Shown: positions 8,335 to 17,233 of the stretch, one piece after another
Position numbering within the stretch: position 1 is the stretch's first letter
Layout: each line of letters starts with the position of its first letter
DNA from: Clostridia bacterium
GTDB lineage: Bacteria; Bacillota; Clostridia; Christensenellales; Borkfalkiaceae
Direction: 5' to 3'
Assembly (NCBI GenBank): GCA_017397305.1
Contig: JAFQJB010000007.1
Span: 1 to 64,000, forward strand
Length of the DNA stretch: 64,000 nt
The notes under the pieces: generated by a model
What the model was told of the DNA's origin: nothing
Databases searched by the model: none
The model's input: the letters and a program-made list of their open reading frames with translations, nothing else
Translations under genes and position numbers: made by a program

Positions 8335-10697
8335 TGATAGCATTAAAAACGTTAAAGGCAATAGAATATGACAAAATCATGTCAAACGTGGCATCGTACG
8401 CCGTGCTTAATAAAACGAAGGAAGAAATTTCCTCCTTCGTGCCTTTAACCGCGCTCAAAGAAGTTGAGTTGCTATTGAAAAAGACTGAAGAAGCGTACAA
8501 ATATCTATACACGCACAGCATCGGTGGAATTTATTATTTTGACGACGTTAGCGACGAACTTAAAAGGGTGGATATTGGCGGGTGCTTAAATCCCGCTGAA
8601 CTTTTGAGGGTAACAAATAACCTTAAAAGCGCAAGAATAGTTAAAACTGCTATAAATTCAGTTAACGATGGTTCACTTTTTGAGTTAAAGTCAATTTCCG
8701 ATAGGCTTTTTGTCAACCCCGATTTTGAAAATGAAATCGCTTCTATTATTATATCCGAAGACGAGATAAGCGATAACGCGTCACCAAAACTTTATTCTAT
8801 TAGAAAGAGCATAAGTAACATAAACGCAAAAATTCGTAGGGAATTAAATTCATATATGCGTGGAAATCTTGGCAAATATTTGCAAGATAGCGTTGTTACC
8901 ATGCGTCAAGATAGATACGTTATTCCAGTAAAGAGCGAATATAGAAGTTTTGTAAAGGGCTTTATTCACGACCAATCGTCGTCGGGTGCAACGGTATTTA
9001 TCGAGCCCGAGCACGTTATGGAACTTAACAACGACCTAAAACGTGCGCTTTTTGACGAGGCAGAAGAAATCCATAGAATTTTATGCGAACTTTCTTCGAA
9101 AGTATCGTATATGTCGGATGCAATTAGGTATAATGCTGAAAACTTGATTGAACTTGACGGATACTTTGCGCGTGCCGAATATTCTTTTAAGAATAAGTGC
9201 ACAAAACCCATTCTAAACGATAGTGGCATTGTAGAAATTAATAGGGGAAGGCACCCTCTAATCAGCAAAGAATCTGTTATTCCCGTATCTGTAAAACTTG
9301 GTCAAGATTATAACTTTTTGCTAATTTCAGGCCCAAATACGGGCGGTAAAACGGTAACCCTTAAACTTACGGGGCTTTTTGTCGCTATGACTATGAGTGG
9401 GCTTTATATCCCTGCCGACGACGAGAGTAAAATTTCGGTTTTTAACAATATTTATTGCGATATTGGTGACGAACAAAGTATTGAGCAAAGTTTGTCGACC
9501 TTTTCTTCACACATAAAAAATATAATAAATATCATCAACAACGTTGACGATAAAAGTCTTGTTTTAATTGACGAAATAGGTGCTGGCACCGACCCGGAAG
9601 AGGGCAGTGCACTCGCACTTTCAATCATTAAAAAACTACTTGATTGCAACTGCTACGGAATAATTACCACTCACTATTCAAAATTAAAAGAGTTTGCAAT
9701 AGAATCTAAAAAAATCGAAAACGCATCGATGGAATTTGACGCTAAATCTTTGCGTCCGTTATATAAATTAAACATCGGTATTCCTGGAAGTTCAAACGCA
9801 ATCGACATTGCTAAAGTTTTGGGTATTGAAAAAGCTATAATAGACGATGCTTTAAGTTATCTATCCGATAAAAAAATCAGTTTTGAAGCAGTGCTTAAAA
9901 AAGCGGAAGAGAGCAGGAGAAATGCTGAAAGACTATCAAGCGAACTTGAAAAATTAAAGGAAGAAAAACAACTTGAACTAGACAAAGTAGTTCAAGAAAA
10001 AGAAAGGCTTAAAGCCGAACGAGAAAAGATTTATTCTACCGCAAAACAAGAAACTAAGCGTATTGTTGCAGATAAACTTGCAGAAGCTGAGGAAATTATT
10101 GATGAGCTTAAAAAGATATTAAAAACTGTTGGGCTTGAAAGTAAAGAGGTTTTCCGTGCGAGCGAACTTAAAAACCGCTTGAAAAACAGCAAGTATCTAA
10201 CGGCTGAAGACGACGATAGACCGCTTGAAATGATAAAGGTTAAGCCAAATGAACTAAAAATTGGTAGCAAAGTTTACGTTAAATCTCTCGGTGGATACGC
10301 ATCCATTTTATCGATAAGAGAAAAGAAAAAAGAGGCAGAAGTTTTGATTGGTCAAATCAAAATGATAGTCAAGTTTGACGATATTTTTAACCAAGAAATC
10401 GTTAAAAATCAGCCTGAAAAGGTCAAAATTTATAGAAACACCGCAAACCACCTACCAAAAAGTGAAATCAACGTCGTTGGTAAAACGTCCTTAGAAGCAA
10501 TAGACGACGTGCAAAATTTTATTGACCAAGCGGTTATGAATAACATTGAAGAAATTAAAGTTATCCACGGGGTTGGCGAAGGGATTTTAATAAAGGCAAT
10601 TCGTGAATATCTAAAAACTGATAAAAACGTTTTAGAATTTAGACGCGGTAAGTATGGTGAGGGTGAAAACGGTGTCACCATCATTAAACTAAAGTAA
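8334..10697 (+). CDS. mutS2: MutS2 family ATPase with C-terminal Smr domain
   Basis: 787 residues, typical for MutS2, which lacks the mismatch-recognition domain of MutS and acts on recombination intermediates or, as shown in Bacillus, on collided ribosomes. Seen are a clamp/lever region, Walker A GPNTGGKTVTLKL, Walker B LVLIDEIGAGTDPEEGSA and a long charged coiled coil (about 520-600). The Smr domain at the C-terminus has HGVGEGIL in place of HGKGTGAL. The usual LDLRG-type motif reads INVVG, so its nuclease residues look altered. It is co-transcribed with pheST. Confidence 0.95.
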   Translation: MIALKTLKAIEYDKIMSNVASYAVLNKTKEEISSFVPLTALKEVELLLKKTEEAYKYLYTHSIGGIYYFDDVSDELKRVDIGGCLNPAELLRVTNNLKSARIVKTAINSVNDGSLFELKSISDRLFVNPDFENEIASIIISEDEISDNASPKLYSIRKSISNINAKIRRELNSYMRGNLGKYLQDSVVTMRQDRYVIPVKSEYRSFVKGFIHDQSSSGATVFIEPEHVMELNNDLKRALFDEAEEIHRILCELSSKVSYMSDAIRYNAENLIELDGYFARAEYSFKNKCTKPILNDSGIVEINRGRHPLISKESVIPVSVKLGQDYNFLLISGPNTGGKTVTLKLTGLFVAMTMSGLYIPADDESKISVFNNIYCDIGDEQSIEQSLSTFSSHIKNIINIINNVDDKSLVLIDEIGAGTDPEEGSALALSIIKKLLDCNCYGIITTHYSKLKEFAIESKKIENASMEFDAKSLRPLYKLNIGIPGSSNAIDIAKVLGIEKAIIDDALSYLSDKKISFEAVLKKAEESRRNAERLSSELEKLKEEKQLELDKVVQEKERLKAEREKIYSTAKQETKRIVADKLAEAEEIIDELKKILKTVGLESKEVFRASELKNRLKNSKYLTAEDDDRPLEMIKVKPNELKIGSKVYVKSLGGYASILSIREKKKEAEVLIGQIKMIVKFDDIFNQEIVKNQPEKVKIYRNTANHLPKSEINVVGKTSLEAIDDVQNFIDQAVMNNIEEIKVIHGVGEGILIKAIREYLKTDKNVLEFRRGKYGEGENGVTIIKLK

Positions 10698-10709
10698 TTT
10701 AGGTGGGTT

Positions 10710-11306
10710 ATGAGAGAAGTTTTATACGAAGAGTCATCAACACTAGTTGATTTTAAGAAAGCAAACTTTAAGTATACATTTTGCCTTGCTATAGCGATTT
10801 TGGCTTTTGTTCTAATTGCACCTTGGCTTTTAGCGTTTGCACCAGCATGGCTTTTTAATGCTAAGATTGCGATTTTATTTAAAATCATTCTTTGCTTAAT
10901 TCCTATAATTATTTTTGCGCTCATTGGCTTTTTAATGCTAAAACTAAAAGATAAATTCTACGTTGAGTTTGATTACGTTTTCGTTAACGGTTCGGTGCGT
11001 TTTTCTAAGGTAATCAAACAAAAGAAACGTAAATTTATCAATAAATTCGACGCAAAAGACGTTGAAAAAATAGGTGAAATGGGTAGCGAGCAATTTTATA
11101 AGTATATTGAGCGCGATGACGTTGCAACTTTTGTTTTAACTAAAAACAACACTCCCGCACCAAACAAAGATTTTTACTACATTGTTGTTCCCATCGACGC
11201 ACAAACGTATCTATTCGTAATCGAATGCACAAAAACGTTTATTTCAAACGTGCTTTCGTTTTCGCGCGGAATTACAATACTTGACGAGGAACTTAGGAAA
11301 AAATGA
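10710..11306 (+). CDS. two-helix membrane protein with PH-like cytosolic domain, unknown function
   Basis: A 198-residue protein I do not recognise by function. A cytosolic N-terminus (about 1-22) precedes two strongly hydrophobic helices (about 23-48 and 52-76), then a soluble region rich in beta-strand-like segments and basic residues, which could be a membrane-anchored PH-like fold. It begins with a good ribosome site (AGGTGG) 12 bases after mutS2, and its stop overlaps the cysteine desulfurase start (ATGA), so it is an operon member. Nothing in it suggests catalysis. Confidence 0.75.
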   Translation: MREVLYEESSTLVDFKKANFKYTFCLAIAILAFVLIAPWLLAFAPAWLFNAKIAILFKIILCLIPIIIFALIGFLMLKLKDKFYVEFDYVFVNGSVRFSKVIKQKKRKFINKFDAKDVEKIGEMGSEQFYKYIERDDVATFVLTKNNTPAPNKDFYYIVVPIDAQTYLFVIECTKTFISNVLSFSRGITILDEELRKK

Positions 11307-12424
11307 TATATTTTGACAATGCAGCGACCACAAAGCCCTCACGTAGCGCATTAGATAGGGCAAATGTGTTTAATCAAGAAAACTTTTATAACCCGTCTAC
11401 CTTGTATTCGGGGGGCTTAAATTGCGCAAAAGAGATTAAAACTTCTAAAGAAAGCCTTTTAAAAAATATAGGTGCTATTAATCACGAATTAATCTTCACG
11501 TCTTGTGGAAGTGAAAGTGACAATATGGCAATTTTTTGCTCGGTTAAACGCGGTACGTTCGTTACTTGTAAGGGCGAGCACTCGGCTGTGTATAAAAGTT
11601 TTTTAGAACTTAAAAATAGAGGGCTTAACGTTGAATTTATCGACTTAAATCCCGACGGCACGGTAAACGTTGATAAGCTTTTAGCCTTTGCAAAAACAAA
11701 TAAGATAGATTTTTTATCAATCGTGCACGTAAACAACGAAACGGGCGGTATAAACGACGTCAATTATATCGGCAAAAAGATTAAGGAAATAAATGCGAAA
11801 ACCACATTTCACGTTGACGGCGTGCAATCATACGGAAAGTTGCAATATAAACTTGGAAAAGAGATAGATTTATACTCTATAAGTGCGCACAAAATCAACG
11901 GACTTAAAGGTGTTGGCGCACTGATTAGGAAAAAAGGTGTAAATCTTTCCCCGCTAATATTTGGTGGAGGGCAAGAAAACGGGCTTAGAAGCGGAACTGA
12001 AAACGTTTTTGGCATAAAGGTCTTTGAATATACTGCAGAAGAAAAGTATTCTAATTTAAAAGACAACTTTGAAAAGGTTTCAAAAATCAAAGAATACGTT
12101 AAAAATAATCTTGATAAAGACAACATTATAACTATATCTGGTGAAAATTCTAGTCCGTATATTTTAACCGTATCGGCTGTCGGGCTTCGTGGTGAAGTAG
12201 TTATGCACACCTTAGAAACCGAAGGTGTTATTATCGGTAACGGCTCAGCATGTTCGTCTAAAAATAGATATAGTCGGGTAATTGAGGCGTGCGGATATTC
12301 TAGCGACGTTCTAGATGGCGTAATAAGAATAAGTTTTTCCACTGAGTCTACTATTAGCGAGGCTGAAATTTTGGTTGAAAAACTTAACGCAAACGTAAAA
12401 AAACTTAAAGGAATTCTATCATAA
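11303..12424 (+). CDS. cysteine desulfurase (NifS/IscS-like) paired with ThiI
   Basis: A 373-residue PLP enzyme that releases sulfur from cysteine as a persulfide. The PLP lysine is in YSISAHKINGLKGVGA, the cofactor contact in HVNNETGG, and the persulfide-bearing Cys in NGSACSSKN. It is directly followed by thiI with a one-base overlap. By analogy with Bacillus NifZ-ThiI, it probably serves 4-thiouridine formation in tRNA and perhaps thiamin, rather than general Fe-S assembly. It overlaps the upstream gene by four bases. Confidence 0.93.
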   Translation: MIYFDNAATTKPSRSALDRANVFNQENFYNPSTLYSGGLNCAKEIKTSKESLLKNIGAINHELIFTSCGSESDNMAIFCSVKRGTFVTCKGEHSAVYKSFLELKNRGLNVEFIDLNPDGTVNVDKLLAFAKTNKIDFLSIVHVNNETGGINDVNYIGKKIKEINAKTTFHVDGVQSYGKLQYKLGKEIDLYSISAHKINGLKGVGALIRKKGVNLSPLIFGGGQENGLRSGTENVFGIKVFEYTAEEKYSNLKDNFEKVSKIKEYVKNNLDKDNIITISGENSSPYILTVSAVGLRGEVVMHTLETEGVIIGNGSACSSKNRYSRVIEACGYSSDVLDGVIRISFSTESTISEAEILVEKLNANVKKLKGILS

Positions 12425-13581
12425 TGAAAAATGCTATTATAATAAGGTACTGCGAAATTCACTTAAAGGGTAGAAACCGCGGTTTCTTTGAAAAATTATT
12501 AAAGGAAAACATAAAAAGGTCGTTAAAAGATATTAAATGCGATTTTGTTGCCATGCACAGCAGATATTTAATCGAAAATTTTGACGATTTTGATTATGAT
12601 TTAATCGTTAAAAAACTTCATAAAATCGCAGGAATTCACACGATTTCTAAGGCACTTGTTGTTGACAGCACGTTTGACAATATTTTTGAGGCTGCAAAAT
12701 CGCTTGTAAATGAAAAAGAAGGCACCTTTAAGGTTATAACTAATAGAGCGGATAAAACCTTTACACCAAACTCTATGGAAACTTCAAGACTTCTTGGCGG
12801 AAAACTTTTAGAAACGTTTGGCGGTAAAATTTCAGTAGACGTTTCTAATCCGTCGTTTGCCGTGTACGTTGATATTAGAGAAGACGGCAAAACCTTTGTT
12901 TACACCGATATTGAACACTGCATAAGTGGTATGCCCGTCGGTTCAGCGGGTAAAGGTATGCTTTTAATTTCAGGCGGAATTGACAGCCCCGTTGCTGGTT
13001 ACATGACTGCAAAAAGGGGTATGAAACTTAACTGCTTGCATTTCCACAGCTTCCCATACACTGGCGAGGCGGCAAAAGAAAAGGTTATCGAGCTTGCTAG
13101 AAAGGTTGGTGAGTACAATGGGGGCATAAATCTTTTCGTCGTTTCTTTCACCCATATCCAAGAGGCAATTCATCAGCATTGCCCTGAGGAATTTATGATT
13201 ACGATTATGAGAAGATTTATGATGAGAATTGCAGAACGACTTGCCCTGCAACAAGGCGACCAAGCAATTATCACGGGCGAGAGCCTTGGTCAAGTTGCAA
13301 GTCAAACTATTGAAAGCATGACTTCTTCAAACTCAGTTGTAACAATGCCCGTTCTTCGTCCGCTAGTGTGCTTTGACAAAATCGATATAATCGAAATTGC
13401 AAGAAAAATCGACACCTATGAAACGTCAATTTTACCATATGAAGACTGTTGTACGGTTTTCTTACCTAAATATCCCGCAATAAAGCCTAATCTTGAAAGG
13501 GTTAAAAGGGCGGAGAGTAAACTTGATATTGAAGGGCTTATCGAAGAGGCTTTCAAAAATATCGAAAAATACACCTTATAA
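12424..13581 (+). CDS. thiI: tRNA 4-thiouridine synthetase ThiI
   Basis: A 385-residue protein that adenylates U8 of tRNA and transfers sulfur to it. The N-terminal ferredoxin-like and THUMP domains (about 1-165) are followed by the PP-loop ATPase domain with LLISGGIDSPVAGYM. There is no C-terminal rhodanese domain, so this is the short Gram-positive form that takes sulfur directly from a dedicated desulfurase, which fits the gene just upstream. It is the last gene of the pheST transcription unit before a terminator. Confidence 0.96.
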   Translation: MKNAIIIRYCEIHLKGRNRGFFEKLLKENIKRSLKDIKCDFVAMHSRYLIENFDDFDYDLIVKKLHKIAGIHTISKALVVDSTFDNIFEAAKSLVNEKEGTFKVITNRADKTFTPNSMETSRLLGGKLLETFGGKISVDVSNPSFAVYVDIREDGKTFVYTDIEHCISGMPVGSAGKGMLLISGGIDSPVAGYMTAKRGMKLNCLHFHSFPYTGEAAKEKVIELARKVGEYNGGINLFVVSFTHIQEAIHQHCPEEFMITIMRRFMMRIAERLALQQGDQAIITGESLGQVASQTIESMTSSNSVVTMPVLRPLVCFDKIDIIEIARKIDTYETSILPYEDCCTVFLPKYPAIKPNLERVKRAESKLDIEGLIEEAFKNIEKYTL

Positions 13582-13594
13582 TATCAATATAATA

Positions 13595-15802
13595 TCAATC
13601 GTCCCACCAAGCGTCGAGATTTATTCTCGGCGCTTTTATTGTTTCAATAAATATTTTTTCACCAAATCGCTTATTTCCATGATTATCGATAAAATAGGGA
13701 ATAGCATAATAACTATAAATTTTATCGGGTAGAATAGCAGAATCAACAAAATAAGTTCTATCGTTATTTTTTGTATTGTAAACTTCGATTTCCATTTGTT
13801 CATTTTCCCGTAAAATTATCACATCATAGTATTCTACCACACATAAACTGATACAAATTTGTTTGTTATTTATTGATAATTTTGGTTTTTCTATTTTGGG
13901 AGATGAAAACCTTGTAGATATTACATTGGGGAGTGACTTTTCTTTACATAAAACTTCTCTCACGTATCGTTTTGGAGCAATTTCTTCGGCTAATAATATG
14001 GTTTTATCTTGCTCAAAACTAATTTTGTCAATTAAAACTTTTTTTACCGAACTCGGCATTGCAATTTCTTTAGGGTAGTTATCTTTATAGATATTTTCCC
14101 AAATTTCTTTTGAGATACTTGTCGGCAATCCGCCACCAGTAATAGAATTATCAAGTTTTTTATTTTGCTTTGCGGAGAGCCTTACACCTAAAATATATTC
14201 ACTGGTCAGCGATATACAATAAGCATCACTATTTCCGTTTTTATCACCAACCGTTCCCGTTTTTGCATACACGCTAAAGGGGAGCGAAGAAAGTTTTTTA
14301 GCCGTGCCGTTATCGACAACGCCTTTAAGCATATCCGCAACAATATACGCAGTATCACTGGAAAACACTTGCGTTTTTGGTTGGGTAATATTAATAGTTC
14401 GTCTATTATTTACTACCATTTTGTTTATTGCGCTGGGTTTTATATAATTTCCACCATTAATAAAAACACCATATCCAGCGGTTAATGTAGATAATTTATC
14501 ACCGTTATAAGTTGACCCTAAAGCAAGCGATAAATTTGCGTCGCTATCTTTGACGTCGAAATTTAATTTTTGCAAGTAATTTATTGAATATTTAGTGCCT
14601 AAACTATTTAAGATTTTAACGCTAATTGTGTTTGAACTTTTCTCAAGCGACTCTTTTACTGACAAGTCGCCGTAATATCTATTGTTATAATTTGAAGGGG
14701 AATACCCATTAAAATCAACCTTTTCGTCATTAATAATTGTGAACGAGTTAATGACGTCTTTTTCGATAGCCGGAGCATAAACTGAAAGAGGTTTAAATGC
14801 AGAACCTAATTGACGAGGAGAATCAGGACAATTTGAAGAATAAGCCACTATTTTGCCATTTTTGTTTATCAAAACTGCCGATTTATCACAATCAATTTTA
14901 ATGTTTTCGATTGCATTTTCAACAATTTCTTGTGCGAATTTGTTTATGGAAGTATAAATTTTCAAATCGCTATTGTCATAAGGCGAATTTTCTATTAGTT
15001 TTGACGTTTCATCTATAAAAAAGTGTGAAATATCGTAATGATATCCACCGCCGTCTTTAATTTTTAATGGCTCATTTTTGCATTTTTCAAAAGTGTTTTT
15101 GTCAATATAACCTTGCTCAAACATGGCTTTAAGCACCACGTTTTTTCTATTAAAACATTTTTGTTCGTTTCTCTTTGGGGAATAGGTGGCGGGCGATTTA
15201 ATAATGCTTGCAAGAATTGCACTCTCATTCACCGTTAACTCACTAGGAGTTTTATCAAAATAGTGCTTTGAAGCCTCGCTAATCCCATAACAATTATCCC
15301 CGAAGTAAATGGTATTCAAATATTTCTCCAAAATCTCGTCCTTAGAATACTTTTTTTCCAGTTTTAATGCAAGCCTAATTTCGTTAAGTTTTCTCTTTAA
15401 GGTCTTTTCACTGCTTAAATGCGTGTTTTTTATAAGTTGTTGGGTTATAGTTGAACCGCCTTCTTTTATCGACATACTCTTAACGTTTTTAATAGTTGCC
15501 CCGACCAAGCGCTTCATATCAATTCCGCTATGAGAATAAAACCTTTTGTCTTCAATGGCAATAAATGCGTTTTTAGTATGAGAGGGGATATCCTTACTAT
15601 CAACTACGTTTTGACCGTTTGACTGCAGAAAAAACACCTCCCCGGCATCATCGTAAAAAGTAATAGTTCTATCAAGATTTACAAGTTTTTTATCATCAAG
15701 TTTAACGTTTGACGTCGCGATAAAAAAGTATGAAGTTATACCAGAAAACAAAATAAAAATACTGCCTAATATAAAAAGTACAATCTTAAAAGCTTTTTTC
15801 AT
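13595..15802 (-). CDS. class A penicillin-binding protein (PBP1a-like)
   Basis: A 735-residue bifunctional peptidoglycan synthase anchored by one N-terminal helix (about 6-28). The GT51 glycosyltransferase domain has catalytic Glu84 in AIEDKRFYSHSG, Glu114 in EGGSTITQQL and RKLNEIRLALKLEKKYSKDEILEKYLN in two conserved blocks. The transpeptidase has Ser334-x-x-Lys337 (SAFK), SSN (389-391) and KTG (514-516), so both activities look intact. It is transcribed against its neighbours. Its 3' end carries the opposing terminator of the thiI operon. Confidence 0.94.
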   Translation of the reverse strand: MKKAFKIVLFILGSIFILFSGITSYFFIATSNVKLDDKKLVNLDRTITFYDDAGEVFFLQSNGQNVVDSKDIPSHTKNAFIAIEDKRFYSHSGIDMKRLVGATIKNVKSMSIKEGGSTITQQLIKNTHLSSEKTLKRKLNEIRLALKLEKKYSKDEILEKYLNTIYFGDNCYGISEASKHYFDKTPSELTVNESAILASIIKSPATYSPKRNEQKCFNRKNVVLKAMFEQGYIDKNTFEKCKNEPLKIKDGGGYHYDISHFFIDETSKLIENSPYDNSDLKIYTSINKFAQEIVENAIENIKIDCDKSAVLINKNGKIVAYSSNCPDSPRQLGSAFKPLSVYAPAIEKDVINSFTIINDEKVDFNGYSPSNYNNRYYGDLSVKESLEKSSNTISVKILNSLGTKYSINYLQKLNFDVKDSDANLSLALGSTYNGDKLSTLTAGYGVFINGGNYIKPSAINKMVVNNRRTINITQPKTQVFSSDTAYIVADMLKGVVDNGTAKKLSSLPFSVYAKTGTVGDKNGNSDAYCISLTSEYILGVRLSAKQNKKLDNSITGGGLPTSISKEIWENIYKDNYPKEIAMPSSVKKVLIDKISFEQDKTILLAEEIAPKRYVREVLCKEKSLPNVISTRFSSPKIEKPKLSINNKQICISLCVVEYYDVIILRENEQMEIEVYNTKNNDRTYFVDSAILPDKIYSYYAIPYFIDNHGNKRFGEKIFIETIKAPRINLDAWWDD
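13610..13640 (+). terminator. terminator of the pheST-thiI operon
   Basis: AGCGTCGAG (13610-13618) pairs with CTCGGCGCT (13626-13634), with one G-U pair on the plus strand RNA, followed by TTTATT. The hairpin lies within the 3' end of the convergent PBP gene. Confidence 0.7.
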
Positions 15803-15855
15803 ATAGGTTAGTATGTTAATGTTGTAATTTTATATGCTTTTTTCACAATTATAAA

Positions 15856-15884
15856 TTGACAAAACTCGCTTAATAAGATATTAT
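15856..15884 (+). promoter_or_regulatory. promoter of the miaB-mutS-mutL-miaA operon
   Basis: TTGACA (15856-15861) and TATTAT (15879-15884) with 17-base spacing. The predicted transcription start (about 15891) falls on the miaB ATG at 15892, implying a leaderless or near-leaderless message. A TATAAT three bases further on would give spacing of 20 and a start inside the gene. Confidence 0.7.
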
Positions 15885-15891
15885 AATTAGT

Positions 15892-17226
15892 ATGGATAAT
15901 AATATTATAGAGCAAAAGAAATACAAAATAATAACTTACGGCTGTCAAATGAACCTTCACGAATCGGAAAAGATAGGTGGACTACTTTGCGAAAGAGGTT
16001 ATACCGCGACGGACGACGAAACAAAAGCCGACGTGATAGTTTTTAACACTTGTTGCATACGTGAAAATGCCGAAGATAGAGCGGAGGGCAATATAGGTGC
16101 ACTAAAAAAATTAAAGGCAAAAAACAAAGACCTTATAATTGCCGTCGGCGGTTGCATGACCCAGCAAAAAGATTTTGCAGAAAAATTGCACCAAACCTTT
16201 CCGTTTGTCGACATAATTTTCGGTACGCATAACCTAGAAGACTTTGGAAGATTGTTTGACAAAAAACTTACCCAAAAGAAGAAGTTGATTGAGGTTTTAC
16301 CACACGAAGAGGCAATAAAAGAGGGTACGCCAAAGTGCAGAACAAGTTTCCCTAACGCATGGGTGAATATTACCTATGGTTGCAACAATTTTTGCACCTA
16401 TTGTATAGTTCCTTACGTTCGTGGTAGAGAGCGAAGCCGTAAAATCGAAGACATTGTTAGCGAGTGTAGGCAATTAGTAAAAGAGGGGTACAAAGAAATC
16501 ACCCTTTTAGGTCAAAACGTTAACTCTTACGGAAACGACTTAAAAGACGTCGATTTTGCCACACTTATTGACGAAGTTTCTAAAATCGAGGGTAAATTCC
16601 GCTTGCGTTTTATGACCAATCACCCCAAAGATTTGACCGAAAAACTAGTTCAAGCAATAGCAAGAAGCGAAAAAACTTGCCGTTCGGTGCACCTTCCCGT
16701 GCAAGCTGGTTCAAACCGTATCTTAAAGCTTATGAATAGGCGATACACAAGGGAAGATTATCTAGAAAAGGTTGAATTATTGAGAAAATATATTCCCGAC
16801 GTTGCGATAACTACCGATATTATGGTAAGTTTCCCGACTGAAACGGAAGAAGATTTTTTAGATACAATGGACTTAGCAAGCCGTGTTAAATTTGCGGGTG
16901 CATTTACCTTTATTTACTCTAAAAGAAAAGGGACACCTGCCGAAAAAATGGACGGACAAATACCAGAAGCCGTTTCAAAAGATAGAATTACAAGGCTTAT
17001 CGAACTTCAAAATAACACCAATCGCGAACAATCCAAAGAATACCTAAATAAAACTGTGGAAATTCTTTGTGAGGACTTTGACCAAAAGAAAGGAATGTAT
17101 TTAGGACGCGACACGCACGGAAGAATGGCTTATTTTAAGTCGGAGAAGAACCTTATCGGTCAGTTTGTCGACGTTAAAATCACCAAGACAGGTGGTATAT
17201 CACTCATAGGAGAAATTATTTGGTAG
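15892..17226 (+). CDS. miaB: tRNA-2-methylthio-N6-dimethylallyladenosine synthase MiaB
   Basis: A 444-residue radical-SAM methylthiotransferase modifying i6A37 of tRNA. The N-terminal UPF0004 domain has its three cluster cysteines (YGCQMNLHE, NTCCIRENA, VGGCMTQQ). The radical-SAM motif is CNNFCTYC followed by IVPYVRGRERSR, and a C-terminal TRAM domain closes the protein. No Shine-Dalgarno sequence precedes ATG 15892, and there is no other start before YGCQ. It shares an operon with miaA, which makes its substrate. Confidence 0.97.
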   Translation: MDNNIIEQKKYKIITYGCQMNLHESEKIGGLLCERGYTATDDETKADVIVFNTCCIRENAEDRAEGNIGALKKLKAKNKDLIIAVGGCMTQQKDFAEKLHQTFPFVDIIFGTHNLEDFGRLFDKKLTQKKKLIEVLPHEEAIKEGTPKCRTSFPNAWVNITYGCNNFCTYCIVPYVRGRERSRKIEDIVSECRQLVKEGYKEITLLGQNVNSYGNDLKDVDFATLIDEVSKIEGKFRLRFMTNHPKDLTEKLVQAIARSEKTCRSVHLPVQAGSNRILKLMNRRYTREDYLEKVELLRKYIPDVAITTDIMVSFPTETEEDFLDTMDLASRVKFAGAFTFIYSKRKGTPAEKMDGQIPEAVSKDRITRLIELQNNTNREQSKEYLNKTVEILCEDFDQKKGMYLGRDTHGRMAYFKSEKNLIGQFVDVKITKTGGISLIGEIIW

Positions 17227-17233
17227 GTGACGT

